The notes under the pieces were generated by a model that saw only the letters and a list, made by a program, of their open reading frames with translations, had not been told where the DNA came from and made no database searches. Position numbers and translations under genes: made by a program. DNA of 64,000 bases from Glomus cerebriforme. Taxonomy: Eukaryota; Glomeromycota; Glomeromycetes; Glomerales; Glomeraceae. Every line of letters starts with the position of its first letter. Position 1 is the stretch's first letter. The DNA lies in assembly GCA_003550305.1 (NCBI GenBank), contig QKYT01000061.1, positions 1 through 64,000 on the forward strand, read 5' to 3'. Below are positions 11,994-23,779 of this stretch, in pieces.

Positions 11994-12142
11994 CATTCGT
12001 CCCCCCTCTATAATCACACCCCTCGAGGCCATCTAATGGTGAGGTGTTATAGTGAGGGAATTTTAATATGGTTTCATATATATAGGAACCAGCATTGGTT
12101 AGGAAGTTCTATGGGGGTGTCTATAGAGCGAGGGGATGACTG
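11994..12142. mobile_element. 149-bp pogo-like MITE with TA flanks
   Basis: The left end after TA (11992-11993) reads CATTCGTCCCCCCTCTATAA and continues TCACACCCC. The reverse complement of the right end, before TA (12143-12144), reads CAGTCATCCCCTCGCTCTAT and continues AGACACCCCC. These are terminal inverted repeats of about 34 bases with a few mismatches. The CAGT start and TA flanks fit the pogo/Tc1-mariner superfamily from general knowledge. There is no ORF. An internal GGTGAGGTGTTATAGTGAGGG repeats the inner part of the terminus. The open frame at 11830-12036 that runs into it is probably chance. Confidence 0.65.
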
Positions 12143-12714
12143 TATTCATTTTACCATTAAGAGAATATGGAAATAATTATGTTCAACTTTATAATTTTAT
12201 AACTGTAGCTGGCTGTAATAATGATACTAAATAATTATTTAAATTATAATGTCAACTTTATGTTGTGTCGAACTGTCGAACTGACAGCTGACGTTCAGAT
12301 GACTAATGCTGGTCAAATCATCTTAGGGCATTATAAAGATCAGCAATTTAGGCCGGTCGCACAACATATACTGTATGTATGATTCAATTATAACTATTTA
12401 AACGAAAAATCTTTACATTTTATATATTTATTGTCCGAAGTCGGCGTGTATCGATCAATCAAAATTTTAAGATAGTTTAAAATGAAAATTCTGACGAAAT
12501 TCAGACTAAATTCAGCTTTCGCCCAACCACAACATTAATATTATCTAAAAAATAAATGAATTATATTAGATAATGTTCAGGTCTCAAAGAATTATAAATA
12601 GTTGTGTGACTATTCCAACGTTGATACCTTTATATTAATGATCATAGCTAAGGGTTTTACGGTCATCTGTCATTCGGATCGCACACACAAAAAGCAAATA
12701 AAAACCAGATAAAA

Positions 12715-13400
12715 TGATAAATGGCGAGAAAATTGAGTATAAAAAGATTGATTCCCATTCCTGTAAGAAAAATTTAATGCAACAAATTTTTTTTATTGTA
12801 GGCGGTAAACACGGTATCGTGATTAATAAAATTACTGCCTGATTAGAATATTTTTGTGTTAACGTTAAAGGTAAATCAATTCTGATAATTCTTTCGATCC
12901 AAACTTTTTAGCTACAAACCAGATGGGCAACAACAATTGTAATGAAAAATAAATAATTTAATAGTGGAGTTTTTATTAATTTATATAATATTTAATGAAC
13001 TAATACATACACTCTTTCCATCCTATTCGACCTGATCGAGGTCCTGGTATAAATTGTCCATATACAAATAGTCTATTTAATAAAATCAAATTTAATATTA
13101 TGCAACATTTTGGTTAATTTATTTTTTTTTAGCAAAAAAAAAAAAAAGGAACCCGAAAAAAAGAAAGAAAACAACATCCATTTTGACAAAATTGGTTGTG
13201 CAGAGAAATTGGACAATACTAAATCCAAAATTCCTTTTGTATTATAGTCTTTGAAATAATACTTTACGAATTTCTAGAACCCTTTTGTCGATTTGTAAAA
13301 AAACATCGAATCTTTATACTAAATAGAAATCAAGATAAATAAGACAATTTGATAGATGGCGCGGAAAATAAATTATGGATATTTTTCTAGTGTAACATTT
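12715..13400. repeat. Dispersed block shared with 4300-4640
   Basis: Two segments, near 12740-12850 and 13176-13385, match 4530-4640 and 4300-4500 respectively, but in swapped order. Shared landmarks are TTTAATGCA, GTATCG, ACTGCC(T/G)GATTAG, TTGTGCAGAGAA, ATCGAAT, TTTATACTAAAT and GATGGCGCGG. A kelch exon-1 relic lies between the two segments. No gene is evident. I read it as duplicated upstream DNA of kelch genes that has since rearranged. Confidence 0.45.
13010..13115 (-). pseudogene. Kelch exon-1 relic
   Basis: The minus strand reads LFVYGQFIPGPRSGRIG, closely matching DVYGQLFMPGPRVGHTAN at the mature N-terminus of kelch protein A. The match stops after about 20 residues on either side, and no further blades follow. 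This is a truncated remnant of a kelch gene start. It shows that at least five kelch copies once lay in this 14-kb stretch. Confidence 0.55.
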
Positions 13401-14099
13401 TCAGTTTTGAAGTTATTCATCTGGGATAACTAGTGTAATGGAATTTTTAACTTGATAGAATTGATTCTTAGATTCAAAAACAAAAAAAATTATAATTCAT
13501 TCGGTTCAAAATTCTTTAAATTACATAACATTCTCTTATAAGTAGGTTTTGGACGAAATGGAAAGCTATGAATTTTTAATTATCAAATCTTCAATTATGT
13601 TAAGATTTTGAAAAAGTTATTGAACATGGTGGGTAATATTAATATCATTTCCTTTAATTGGAACTCGTCTTTAAACTGAAAAGTTCTATATAAAAAAAAC
13701 TATGCCATAAAAATAATTAATTTCTTAATCAAATGGATAATGTAAAGATACGTAATGTATTGTTGCACAAAATGTTATTAAACTATCACCCATAATAAAT
13801 TAATAAGTAAAAATCGGGAACGTCAATAAAAAATTTTTTAACATATCTGAGTCATGAGACGATATTACAAAGATTGATTGTTTATTAACTTTCTTTTCAA
13901 AAAAAAAAAAAGTCCTTGATATTCGTTAGGCTTTTTTTTTAAAAAAAATAAGAGAAACTGCGATTTTATGGGATTGAATTTCATATATGATACCAAAATT
14001 TCATGCTTGAGTGAGCTCACGCATAAAAATGACATTTTTACACAGCTAAAGGAGGGTTTCATCCCCACCTGAGGTGATAGTGGTTCTGTTCCATCGTTT

Positions 14100-14400
14100 G
14101 ACATATATAAAAAATGGTGATGAAATAGCACATTATAATTTAGATTAATATTATAGTTATAAGAATGGTGTTGAAAAAAAATAAAGTCAAACCTTTTGAG
14201 AATTACAAAAAATTAGATATTCTAATGCACAAAATTATCTTGGAACTTTATATGAAAATGGTGAAGGCATAGAAAAGGATTTAGAGAAAACTATTTACTG
14301 GTATAAAAAATCAGCAAAAAAATGGAAATGAAGTAGCATAATATAATTTAGGACAATGTTATAATTATGGTAAAGGTGTTGAAAAATTGACACTAAGTCA
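14100..14400 (+). pseudogene. Sel1-repeat gene relic
   Basis: From about 14210 the plus strand reads YSNAQNYLGTLYENGEGIEK, then DLEKTIYWYKKSAK. After one extra A in a run near 14320 the frame resumes as NGNEVA-YNLGQCYNYGKGVEK. These are two typical Sel1 repeats (AxxxLGxxYxxGxGVxxDxxKAxxWYxKAA). A more degraded unit (DEIAHYNL...YKNGVEK) precedes at 14110-14180. Stops and frame breaks rule out an intact gene. Sel1 proteins, often fused to kinases, are greatly expanded in glomeromycotan fungi. Confidence 0.7.
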
Positions 14401-14694
14401 TTGATACATTTGCAACAGATGGTGTTAAAGGCATAGAATACACACATTACTAGTGTGAATCATGGGGTCTCCTAATTTCGCCACCAATTCCATGGGAAAT
14501 GTGGCTGGTTGGTCGACTTCCCAGGATTTTTGATTAGTAATGTCACCCCATTCGGGTGATTATCAAAGGTTATAACCTTATGATTTATGTATCAGGTGCA
14601 TAGGTTATATCCTTCTATGGTCGGACCATGGTCCATCATTAAATGTCACGTGTCCAATTTTTTAATTCTGGCCAACTTGGCGCATTAAAGAACA

Positions 14695-14775
14695 CGTAAT
14701 ATGCGCTAGTGCCAGCGCATGTAACAGATGAATAATTTTCCTATGTAATATGCGTTAGTGCTGACGCAAGTTACC
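14695..14775. repeat. Two near-identical GC-rich hairpins
   Basis: Two direct copies of a short unit starting GTAATATGCG lie about 51 bases apart. Each contains a perfect or near-perfect 6-bp stem: TGCGCT-AGTGCC-AGCGCA at about 14702-14719 and TGCGTT-AGTGCT-GACGCA at about 14752-14769. The second keeps the fold despite two substitutions (one arm then pairs by G-T wobble). They stand out against AT-rich sequence. Function unknown; probably part of a repeat element. Confidence 0.45.
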
Positions 14776-14800
14776 AGGCGTAATATGCAGTCTACCATAC

Positions 14801-15260
14801 AACTGAACTGAAAACCTAAAAAAAAAGAAAAGAATTAGCAACTAATGTTTAACAAAATGACAATATCAAAAAAAAAGTAAAAAAAATATAAGAATTAAAG
14901 ACAATCCTGAACTGAAAATCTAGAAAAAAAAGCAACTAATATTAAAAGAAAACTTATCAACCCATAGTGACACAGTACTCTGTAGTCTGTACAACTGAAT
15001 TGAAAACCTAGAAAAAAAAGCAACTAACTAATGTTTAATGAAATGATAAAAAGAAAACTTACAAATCTGCAATGACGCAGAATTCTGTAGTCTGTACAAC
15101 TGAACTGAAGATCTAGAAAAAAAAGCAACTAATGTTTAACAAAATGATGAAAAAAAAGTAAAAAAAAATAAAAGAATTAAAGAAAACTTACCAACCTGCA
15201 GTGATGCAGTGACATAGTCCTCCGTATAACTGAACTGAAGACCTAGAAAAAAAAGGAAAA
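14801..15260. repeat. Degenerate tandem repeat, about 86-130-bp units
   Basis: Five units begin with CTGAACTGAAAACCTAGAAA or close variants at about 14801, 14907, 14993, 15098 and 15228. Units continue with AAGCAACTAATGTTTAACAA, an A-rich run, AAACTTACCAACCTGCAGTG and a GTAGTCTGTACAA joint. Spacing varies from 86 to 130 bases because the A-rich run changes length. There is no open frame through it. This could be a minisatellite or the internal repeats of a transposon. Confidence 0.7.
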
Positions 15261-15345
15261 GATTTAGAGAAAAAAGTTAAATCGTCTTGTACTTTATAAT
15301 AATAAAAATTCTTTATTGTTTATTAATTATTTTTTAAATGGCAAG

Positions 15346-15568
15346 GGATCAGATAAGGATCCCAGAAACTATATATAAAGGTCACAGGCAAATTAGCCCA
15401 AATTTCCCATGAAATTATACATTTTTTCAGAGCCAGAGTAATGATAATGTCAGCCAATATCTAAAAAAGGAAACAAATTTTTGCCGGAATTATCCAAAAA
15501 AGGAAATATCCACATGATTATTTTTGCCTGTGACCTTTCTATGTAGTTTCCGGGGTCCTGTCTGATAC
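15346..15568. mobile_element. Inverted-repeat element with 45-bp arms
   Basis: The left arm at 15348-15392 (ATCAGATAAGGATCCCAGAA...AGGTCACAGGCAAA) matches the reverse complement of 15523-15566 with about six differences. The 130-base centre contains two direct copies of TCTAAAAAAGGAAA/TCCAAAAAAGGAAA. No ORF is present. The form is that of a MITE or foldback element. Exact ends and a target duplication were not determined. Confidence 0.55.
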
Positions 15569-15574
15569 TTATGT

Positions 15575-16560
15575 CCACACTGTATTATTGGGAGTTCTAA
15601 CCCAGAAGTAAAAAATCAACTGCCTATGATATAGAAGAAATAGTGACTTTACTTATTTAAAAGAATTATTGAAATATACAGAATCTAAGAAAATTCCAGA
15701 AATTTAGGGCAGATATGTTAAATATCATCGGATTTAATGTTCTAAAAGAATATACAGCTATTAAGGTAAAGAAAGGAGGAACCATGTTGCATTTTTTCTT
15801 CTGGGGTAGAGCGGAAATCCATAGACTGATTTTACTGTAATTTGATTTAATTTGTATTCCATAAAGAATAATTTTTTAATGAAAAGCCTAAAAAAATAGC
15901 TTTAACTTAGTATACTGCTCTCATAAACATTTGGAATACCCAATTTTATATTAAAATTAACCCAGCGTTTAATAATAAGTTACAGTGTTAAATTTTAAGA
16001 ATTTTGATCTGAATAATGAAAGATTACGTTTAATACAAGTTGAAACTAAATTAAAGGCTTTTAGAAATATTTTGTGACAGAAGAGAGAATATGAATGTAA
16101 AAGAATTTTAATATAATTCATATAAATATTTTCAAGTTACTGGTGTTATTGAAATGTACTACAAAACTCAATTTCTTTTGATATCAAAAAACGAAATGAA
16201 TACTAACTAGATATTAAGTTAGTCATTACAGACTATACTCACAAAATTTTTCCCTAGTTCTTTTAAACTTAAAGTATTTTTCGATAAAGCTTTAGACTGG
16301 AAATATATATGATAAATAAAGCGAGTTATATTGTAACACAGATTCAGGATTTATCTTAACTTGACAAAGAATAAGATTATGCATACAAATATTTATTTAA
16401 TCGATTTACTGTATATTGAAGTTTTCTTTATATATATCTTATTTTATATACAATTCTATTCCTGATAAATTATCACTGTTTGTTTAAATCTTATAAATTA
16501 TACAATATAGCTATTATCTGTTTAAACCAATTATTTTAATATATCATAAGAATAAATATG
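15575..16560. other. Intergenic, nothing recognised
   Basis: This kilobase before the second kelch gene is AT-rich with frequent stops in all frames. From about 16380 on it belongs to the left end of the 4-kb tandem duplication (compare 20525-20680). I saw no gene, RNA or repeat before that point. Confidence 0.5.
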
Positions 16561-18536
16561 TTACTTTGGAGGAGGAGGAGGAGGAAGAGGATTTTCACTT
16601 CCTGGAAAATAAGGAAGAGTTTCACTTCCGGGAGAATAATTAGAAAATCTTCCTTGTTGTGGTATTGGTAAAGTAGAAAATTCTTGACCAGGAGAATATC
16701 CTTGAGATTGAATTAAAGTTGGAGTAGGAGAATAATTTTGGTGTAAATTTGAATTTACGAAATGTGGTGTTGTTGGTGTCATTGATTCCGATTGATTTAT
16801 AGGTTGATACGTAGGATTATTTTTATCAACACTGGACGGAATTTGAAGTATAACACCAGAAGTACCAGGACCACCTGAATAATCAATTTCTCCTCCTCCC
16901 GTTTGATTTTTCTTCATACGTCTGTAAAGAAATAAAAATGCTACAACAGTTCCTAATCCAATCACCCCCAATCCAGTTGATAAACCAATAACTAACATAT
17001 TATTTGAAGATGGCTGTTGTTGTTTTGTATCAGAAGCAGTTGATTTTGTTGATGGAGTTGTTGGTATATTGAAAGGAGGAATTGAAGCATTAGGAGCATT
17101 AGGAGTATTAGGAGTATTAGAATTTGCTAGAGTTACTAACTCTTGTGCTGTAAGAGTATACCATGGAAAATTTGGATCTCCTAAATCAAATAAATAGAAT
17201 TTGTTATTAAATATGCCACCTGGAACGTCGGTATTATTGCCTAAAAAAAATTAATAAATAAATCATGAGAACGCGATTGATTATATTACAAATTTTTTTT
17301 TTTTAAAAAAAAAGATAACTTACCAAAAGCAAGCAACATAATTTTATCTATTAATGTAGCAGAATGAAAAGCAAGTTTTGGTACATTGGGATCTTTAAGT
17401 GGTGGTATTGACCATATTAAAGTACTAGTGTCCAACATAGCAATCGATACTACAGGTGGCATTGCATATAGCATATTAACAGTTTTGAACGTCCCTCCAA
17501 ATATGCAGATTTTCCCATCAACTAAAAAAATACATATCAAAAAATTAAAATTTTTTTTTTTTTAAAAAAAAATAAATTTAAATTTAAAGAATAAAAAAAA
17601 ATAAATTACTTAAAACAGCTGAATGATCAGATCTAAGTCCTGGCATAATTCCTGTTGTCGTAGCTATCTAAAAAAAAATATAAATATAATCATATTATAA
17701 ATGGGTTAAAAATCTTACTTATAGCATAGTATAATTTTTGACTAACCTTTAGGGACCATGCATCTCCGACAATATCATATTGATAAATCTGCAATAACAA
17801 AATAGACTTATTAATATATTTTGTGTATTTATAATTGACTTAAAATTAATACTGTATGTTTACATACATCAGACATTGGACTATAATCTTGACCCAAACC
17901 ATTCTTTTGTAANCCACCAATATAATAAATNACATTATTAACTAAAGTTGCAGTATATTTGTATCTAGGAAGAGGAGCGTTAACCAAGCTACCAACTTCC
18001 CAATTTAAAGTAAGCGTGTTCAAAATATCAAAACTATTAACGAGAGTATCACTATTATCTGTTGTTCTTCCACTGAATAAATAGATTTTTCCTCCAAAAC
18101 TAACAGAATTCACGCCTGAACGTCTTGATGGAGTTATTCCTTGAATTACTGGTGTACTTATTGCATTTGTTTTAGTATCAAATTGATATACTAATACATC
18201 ATTAGGGATTAATTGTAAACCTCCAATAATAAATATTAAATCTTGATTTACTCCTCCTATATTGGCTGTATGCGATGCTAATAATGGAATTTTTACTCCT
18301 TGACCTTTTAAATCTACCCATGTTTTTTCTGGTCCACCTAAATAAAAAAAGTCACTTGCCGTAAGATCAATACCGCCTTGAAGATAAATTCCTCCTATAT
18401 AATATATTTTGCCTCCAGAGAGAACCGCTGCTTGTCCCATTCGAGATGATGGTATATATTGCGCATGTACCACCAAGAGAAATAATTGACTTAATATAAT
18501 AAATATTAAATGAAGATTTAAATTTTTATATAACAT
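16561..18536 (-). CDS. Secreted kelch-repeat receptor-like membrane protein B
   Basis: Paralogue of the 9146-11110 and 20680-22677 proteins. Exons: 18536-17868, 17788-17747, 17667-17610, 17521-17324, 17240-16561. A signal peptide (LHLIFIILSQLFLLVVHAQ) is followed by kelch blades GGKIYYIGG, LIFIIGG, GGKIYLFSG, IYYIG, DGKICIFGG and IMLLAFG. Then come a Thr/Pro/Asn stalk with repeated NTPN/NAPN, a helix (LVIGLSTGLGVIGLGTVVAF) and the basic stop YRRMKKNQ. A cytoplasmic tail of about 110 residues carries YSPGSE/YFPGSE motifs and ends in eight prolines and Lys. Two single N bases (near 17913 and 17931) hide two residues. Each short internal exon is flanked by clean GT-AG signals, with GTATGT donor after exon 1. 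It probably acts at the cell surface; ligand unknown. Family is certain, role inferred. Confidence 0.88.
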
Positions 18537-19599
18537 TTTTAGACGTTTAAAAACGATAAATTAAGGATGAATTTTTTTTTCAAAGGAAAAAGGGAGGAAA
18601 CCTTTTGTCAATAATTTGCATATCAAAAGAAATTTATTTGGAATTTCCCGTTCAAGTTCCAAAAACAGTTTTTTGCGCGTTTATGGTAACGCCATGCTTT
18701 TGTGAAACAAATAATCATTTAACATTTTTTCTAATTTCATAAAATTAATGAAATCGGTTATTAAAATATAAATTTTGTGTTGCAAACAAATCACGATGAT
18801 TTTTGTGAGTGCTCAAATAATAAAAATCGGAGTAGAACATTGAATTTGTTTTTAAAAGAATTTATATAATTTCGGAGTTTTTTAATATCAGATATAATTT
18901 GATTTTTTATGATCAAATTAAAAAACTGAAGAGATTGATAGAAATTTTAAAATTATAATCTATATCGTATTTGAATGTCCTTGATTACAAAATCTATTAA
19001 TAATACGAATATAAATAATAACTATGTATTTGAAATTATTAAAATAAAATTCAAATTTATTGGATCTTTAAACCTAAAAATTGTATTTATTCAGAGTTTT
19101 CCGATATATCTTTCATGTTTGATGATAGTTTAGTAAATTTGTTATAAAGTTAAGATTGATTCTTAATAAAATTTTATCTATTTACATGATGATTTCAGCA
19201 ACCTATTTTTAAGAAACTTCATGAAGCGTTTTTGCAGACAAATGGCTCTTTACTTCTTTTCTATGGTAATATAATTTCAACTATATCTACTACTTCGATC
19301 ATAAATAAATTTTAATTAATAAACTACTTTCCAAAAGAGTAATTTATAAGAAAATTGACAGCTATCAGTCATTTGTAAGTAAGACGAATAGTTTGATATT
19401 ATTTTATAACTAAAGTACTAAACTTTTTGGTGACCTATTTGTCACCTGCATTAATCTGAAACATGATGTATTAGCAAATACAAATTTTTAGATTTTCACA
19501 TGCATATGCTTTCTCGACAATGGAGTTCTTTGCTTCCGCATTTTTTTAAGCAGTAATCAGATGTAAAGAGTTGATTTCTGACAAAGATAATACAATACT

Positions 19600-20400
19600 A
19601 CAATACTACCCTCCTCTATATTTTTATATCCTCAACCACGAAAATAAAATATTTCAGATAATAATGTCGCAAAACTTTTAAATCCATATTCATAATAGAT
19701 CACTTGTTCATATTACATTGAAAAAAATTTGTCTCTCCTTCATCACTTAATTCTTCCGTAATGTTGCAGGTGAACCTATTTTTCAAAATCCGAAACGTTT
19801 CACCCGTGAACTTCCTATTTAGTCCGAAAACTCTGAAACCCTAATTTAGAAATATTTTTGTAGATCAAATTGAGCGAAACTAAGTTTCGCCCGCAACACT
19901 AAAATTCTTTCTCTTTTTTACTTGTTTCTTCCCTATCAGCAATTTCATTTTCTCTTCCTTTCCATTTATCTGAAGATTTTTCTTCATATTCTCCTTTTTT
20001 GTGTATAATGAGGATTTGCTGACACTAAATGTCATTTTTTGGTTTTCGTTGCTATCAGGCCTTTCATCATCATCAACATCAGTAATTAAATCTTCGTGTT
20101 CCACGATTTATAGACTTCTTTTCTTTCGCTATTCAATTCCGACGTATATTTGATTTAATAAGTAGAATATTCTTTGATATATGATTCATGATATGTATTA
20201 TAATTAGTATTCTGATAGTAATTACTAACCTTTATTCCTTCTATAAATGAATTATATACTTTAAGTATATTATAAACTTGCTCTTGAAAATTTTGATCCT
20301 TATAAAATTCTTTTAACATACGACAATTACGACATGAATATTTAAATTTTTTGTTGGATACTGGTAATTAAGTCAAAAACTTATTCCGATTTTTTTTGTC
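19600..20400 (-). pseudogene. Decayed gene in duplication unit 1
   Basis: Near 20230-20380 the minus strand is open and protein-like: KFKYSCRNCRMLKEFYKDQ then NFQEQVYNILKVYNSFIEGI, followed by a GTTAGT donor. Downstream pieces read KYTSELNSERKEVYKSW and, in another frame from 20104, MEHEDLITDVDDDERPDSN with a Lys-rich end stopping at 19880. The two frames do not join, so the copy is broken. The family is not recognised. The CxxC and acidic/Lys-rich tail suggest a former nuclear or DNA-binding protein, but that is speculation. Confidence 0.4.
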
Positions 20401-20679
20401 GAATCATGTACTAATCCTTTGCTCGAAAATGCGAGAGAATAACTAGACAAGTTAAAGTCATTATCATCGAAAACAGGCTACATTCATGGTTGAATTTCAT
20501 TTGATTATGCGTAAAGGATCTCTTCAAATGGAGATTAATATAAATATTTATTTAATCTATTTACTGTATATTGAGGTTTTCTTTATTGTATCTCCTGAAA
20601 TGAATCTTATTTTATATAAAATCCTATTCCTAATAAATTATCACTGTTCGTTTAAATATACAATATAACTATTATCTAT

Positions 20680-22677
20680 TTAATCCTTGGGAGGAGGAGG
20701 AGGAGGATTTTCACTTCCTGAAAAATAAGAAAGAGTACCACTTCCGAGAGAATAATTAGAAAATCTTCCTTGTTGTGGTAATGGTAAAGTAGAAAATTCT
20801 TGACTAAGAGAATATCTTTGAGATTGAGTTAAAGTTGGCGTAGGAGAATAAGTTCGTTGTGAATTTGAATTTATGAAATATGGTGGTGTTGGTGTCACTG
20901 ATTCAAATTGATTTGTAGGTTGATACGTAGGATTATTTTTATCAACACTGGATGGAATTTGAAGTATAACTTCAGGAGTGTCAGGGCCACCTGAATAATC
21001 AATTTCTCCTCTTTCCGTTTGATTTTTCTTCATACGTCTATAAAGAAATAAAAATGCTACAACAGTTCCTAATCCAATCACCCCCAATCCAATTGATAAA
21101 CCAAAAACTAACATATTATTTGAAGATGGCTGTTGTTGTTTTGTATCAGAAGCAGTTGATTTTGTTGTTGGAGTTGTTGGTATATTGAAAGGAGGAATTG
21201 AAGCATTAGGAGCATTAGGAGTATTAGGGGTTTTAGGAGTATTAGAATTTGCTACAGTTACTAACTCTTGTGCTGTAAGAGTATACCATGGAAAGTTTGG
21301 ATCTCCTAAATCAAATAAATAGAATCTGTTATTAAATATGCCACCTGGAACGTCGGTATTATTGCCTAAAAAAAAGTTAACAAATAAATCATGAGAACGC
21401 GATTGATTATATTACAATTTTTTTTTTAAAAAAAAAAAGATAACTTACCAAAAGCAAGCAACATAATTTTATCTATTAATGTAGCAGAATGATAAGCAAG
21501 TTTTGGTACATTAGGATCTTTAAGTGGTGGTGTTGACCATGTCAAAGTACTAGTGTCCAACATAGCAATCGGTACTACAGGTGGCATTGCATATAGCATA
21601 TTAGCAGTTTTGACCGTCCCTCCAAATATGCAGATTTTCCCATCAACTAAAAAAATACATATCAAAAAATTAAAATTTTTTTTTAAAAAAAAAATAAATA
21701 AATTTAAATTTAAAGAATAAAAAAAATAAATTACTTAAAACAGCTGAATGATCAGATCTAAATCCTGGCATAATTCCTGTTGTCGTAGCTGTCTAAAAAA
21801 ATATAAATATCATATTATAAATGGGTTAAAAATCTTACTTATAGCATAGTATAATTTTTGACTAACCTTTAGGGACCATGCATCTCCGACAATATCATAT
21901 TGATAAATCTGCAATAACAAAATAGACTTATTAATATATTTTGTGTATTTATAATTGACTTAAAATTAATACTGTATGTTTACATACATCAGACATTGGA
22001 CTATAATCTTGACCCAAACCATTCTTTTGTAAACCACCAATATAATAAATCACATTATTAACTAAAGTTGCAGTATATTTGTATCTAGGAAGAGGAGCGT
22101 TAACCAAGCTACCAACTTCCCAATTTAAAGTAAGCGTGTTCAAAATATCAAAACTATTAACAAGAGTATTACTATTGTCCGTCGAATATCCACTGAACAA
22201 ATAGATTTTTCCTCCAAAACTAACAGAATTCACGTCTGAACGTCTTGATGGAGTTATTCCTTGGATTATTGGTATACTTATTACATTTGTTTTAGTATCA
22301 AATTGATACACTAAAATATTGTCATTAAATAACCGGTCACCTCCAATAATAAATATTAAATCTTGATTGATTCCTCCTGTATTGGCTGTATGCCATGCTA
22401 ATAATGGAATTTTTACTCCTTGACCTTTTAAATCTACCCATGTTTTTTCTGGTCCACCTAAATAAAAAAAGTCACTCGCAAAAAGATCAATACCTGCACT
22501 AATATAAACTCCTCCTATATAATATATTTTATCTCCAGAGGAAACTGATGTTTGTCCCACCCGAGACGCTGGTATATACTGCCCTGTCTGCCCATGTACC
22601 ACCGAGAGAAATAATTGACTTAATGTTAATAATATAAATATTAAATGAAGATTTAAATTTATATATATCATTTTCAA
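20680..22677 (-). CDS. Secreted kelch-repeat receptor-like membrane protein C
   Basis: Nearly identical to kelch protein B, and its tandem copy. Exons: 22677-21988, 21908-21867, 21792-21735, 21646-21449, 21365-20680. The signal peptide (LHLIFILLTLSQLFLSVVHG) is followed by blades GDKIYYIGG, LIFIIGG, GGKIYLFSG, NVIYYIGGL, DGKICIFGG and IMLLAFG. Then come a Thr/Pro stalk, the helix (LVFGLSIGLGVIGLGTVVAF), basic stop YRRMKKNQ, and a shorter tail ending PPPPPPKD. Unlike copy A, exon 1 keeps its frame through the SDFFYLGG poly-T stretch. The start could be Met 22677 or 22671. Differences from B cluster in exon 1 (ISAGIDLFASD against LQGGIDLTASD) and in the tail, while the exon 3-4 region and introns are almost unchanged. 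Confidence 0.88.
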
Positions 22678-23779
22678 ACATCAAGAAACTGTATAAACTT
22701 TTTTTTAAAAAAAAAGCTTGAAAAAACAATTTTTTTTAGCATATCAAGGATATATTTGAAAAAAATTCTTATTCAAAGTTTCCAAAAAAAGTTTTCTCCG
22801 CGTTCGTGTTAACTTCGTGTTCTCGTGAAACAAATAATCATTCAACTTTTTTTCCAATTTCTTATAAAATTAATAGAATAAAATTTTGTGTTACAAACAA
22901 ATCACAATTAACTCAGTTCACCCTGATTTTTGTGGGCGCTCAATCAAATCAGCATTGTATCTATTTTAAGGTTATACGGAAGAACCAATTTTATATAATG
23001 ATTATAAAATAATTTCGGATATAATTTGATATAGACATTTTTATGATCTTCAAATTATATCTTTATGTTTGGCAGTAGTTTGGTAAGTTTGTTACAAAGT
23101 TAAACAATTCAGGTTAATAAAATTCCACTATAATTTCAGCATCCTGTCTTAAAAACTTCCTGAAGCGTTTCGGCAAACAAATGATTCTTTTCGATGATCA
23201 TAGACGGTAATATAACTAATAATTCAAAATTGGATAATGTACCATATACTGTATAAAATAAAACGATGTTGGTAAATGATATGGAAACTTACAATTATAT
23301 CTACTACTTCGATCATAAATAAATCTTATTTATAAACTTTTGTAAATAAGAATTATGATGGTAGAGATGCCATATTTGCAAATGTTTACATTTTTAAGAC
23401 GACCTATTTGTCATATCCGTAAATCAATATTAATACAGTACGGCGACAATTATGTGTGATGATTAATGCGGTGAACTTGCACCTGCATTAATCAAAAAGG
23501 TACTAAATCATGATGTATAGTATATTAGTAGAACGATTCAAATTTTTAGATTTTCACATACAGAATGTCACATATGCTTTCTCGGCATTTGCTTCCACAT
23601 TTTTTTAAGCAATAATCGGATTTAAAGAGTTGATTTCTGACAAAGACAAAACAATACTACCTCCTCTATGTTTTCATATTTATATTTGACTTTCCCAACC
23701 ACGAAATAAAACATTTCAGGTAATGATGCAGCAAAACTTTTAATAGGTCACTTGTTCATATGGGACATTTAATACATTT

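Noticed and set aside
11830..12036. 68-codon plus-strand ORF as a small gene
   Set aside because: Its 3' part is the terminal repeat of the pogo-like MITE, and the rest shows no family features.
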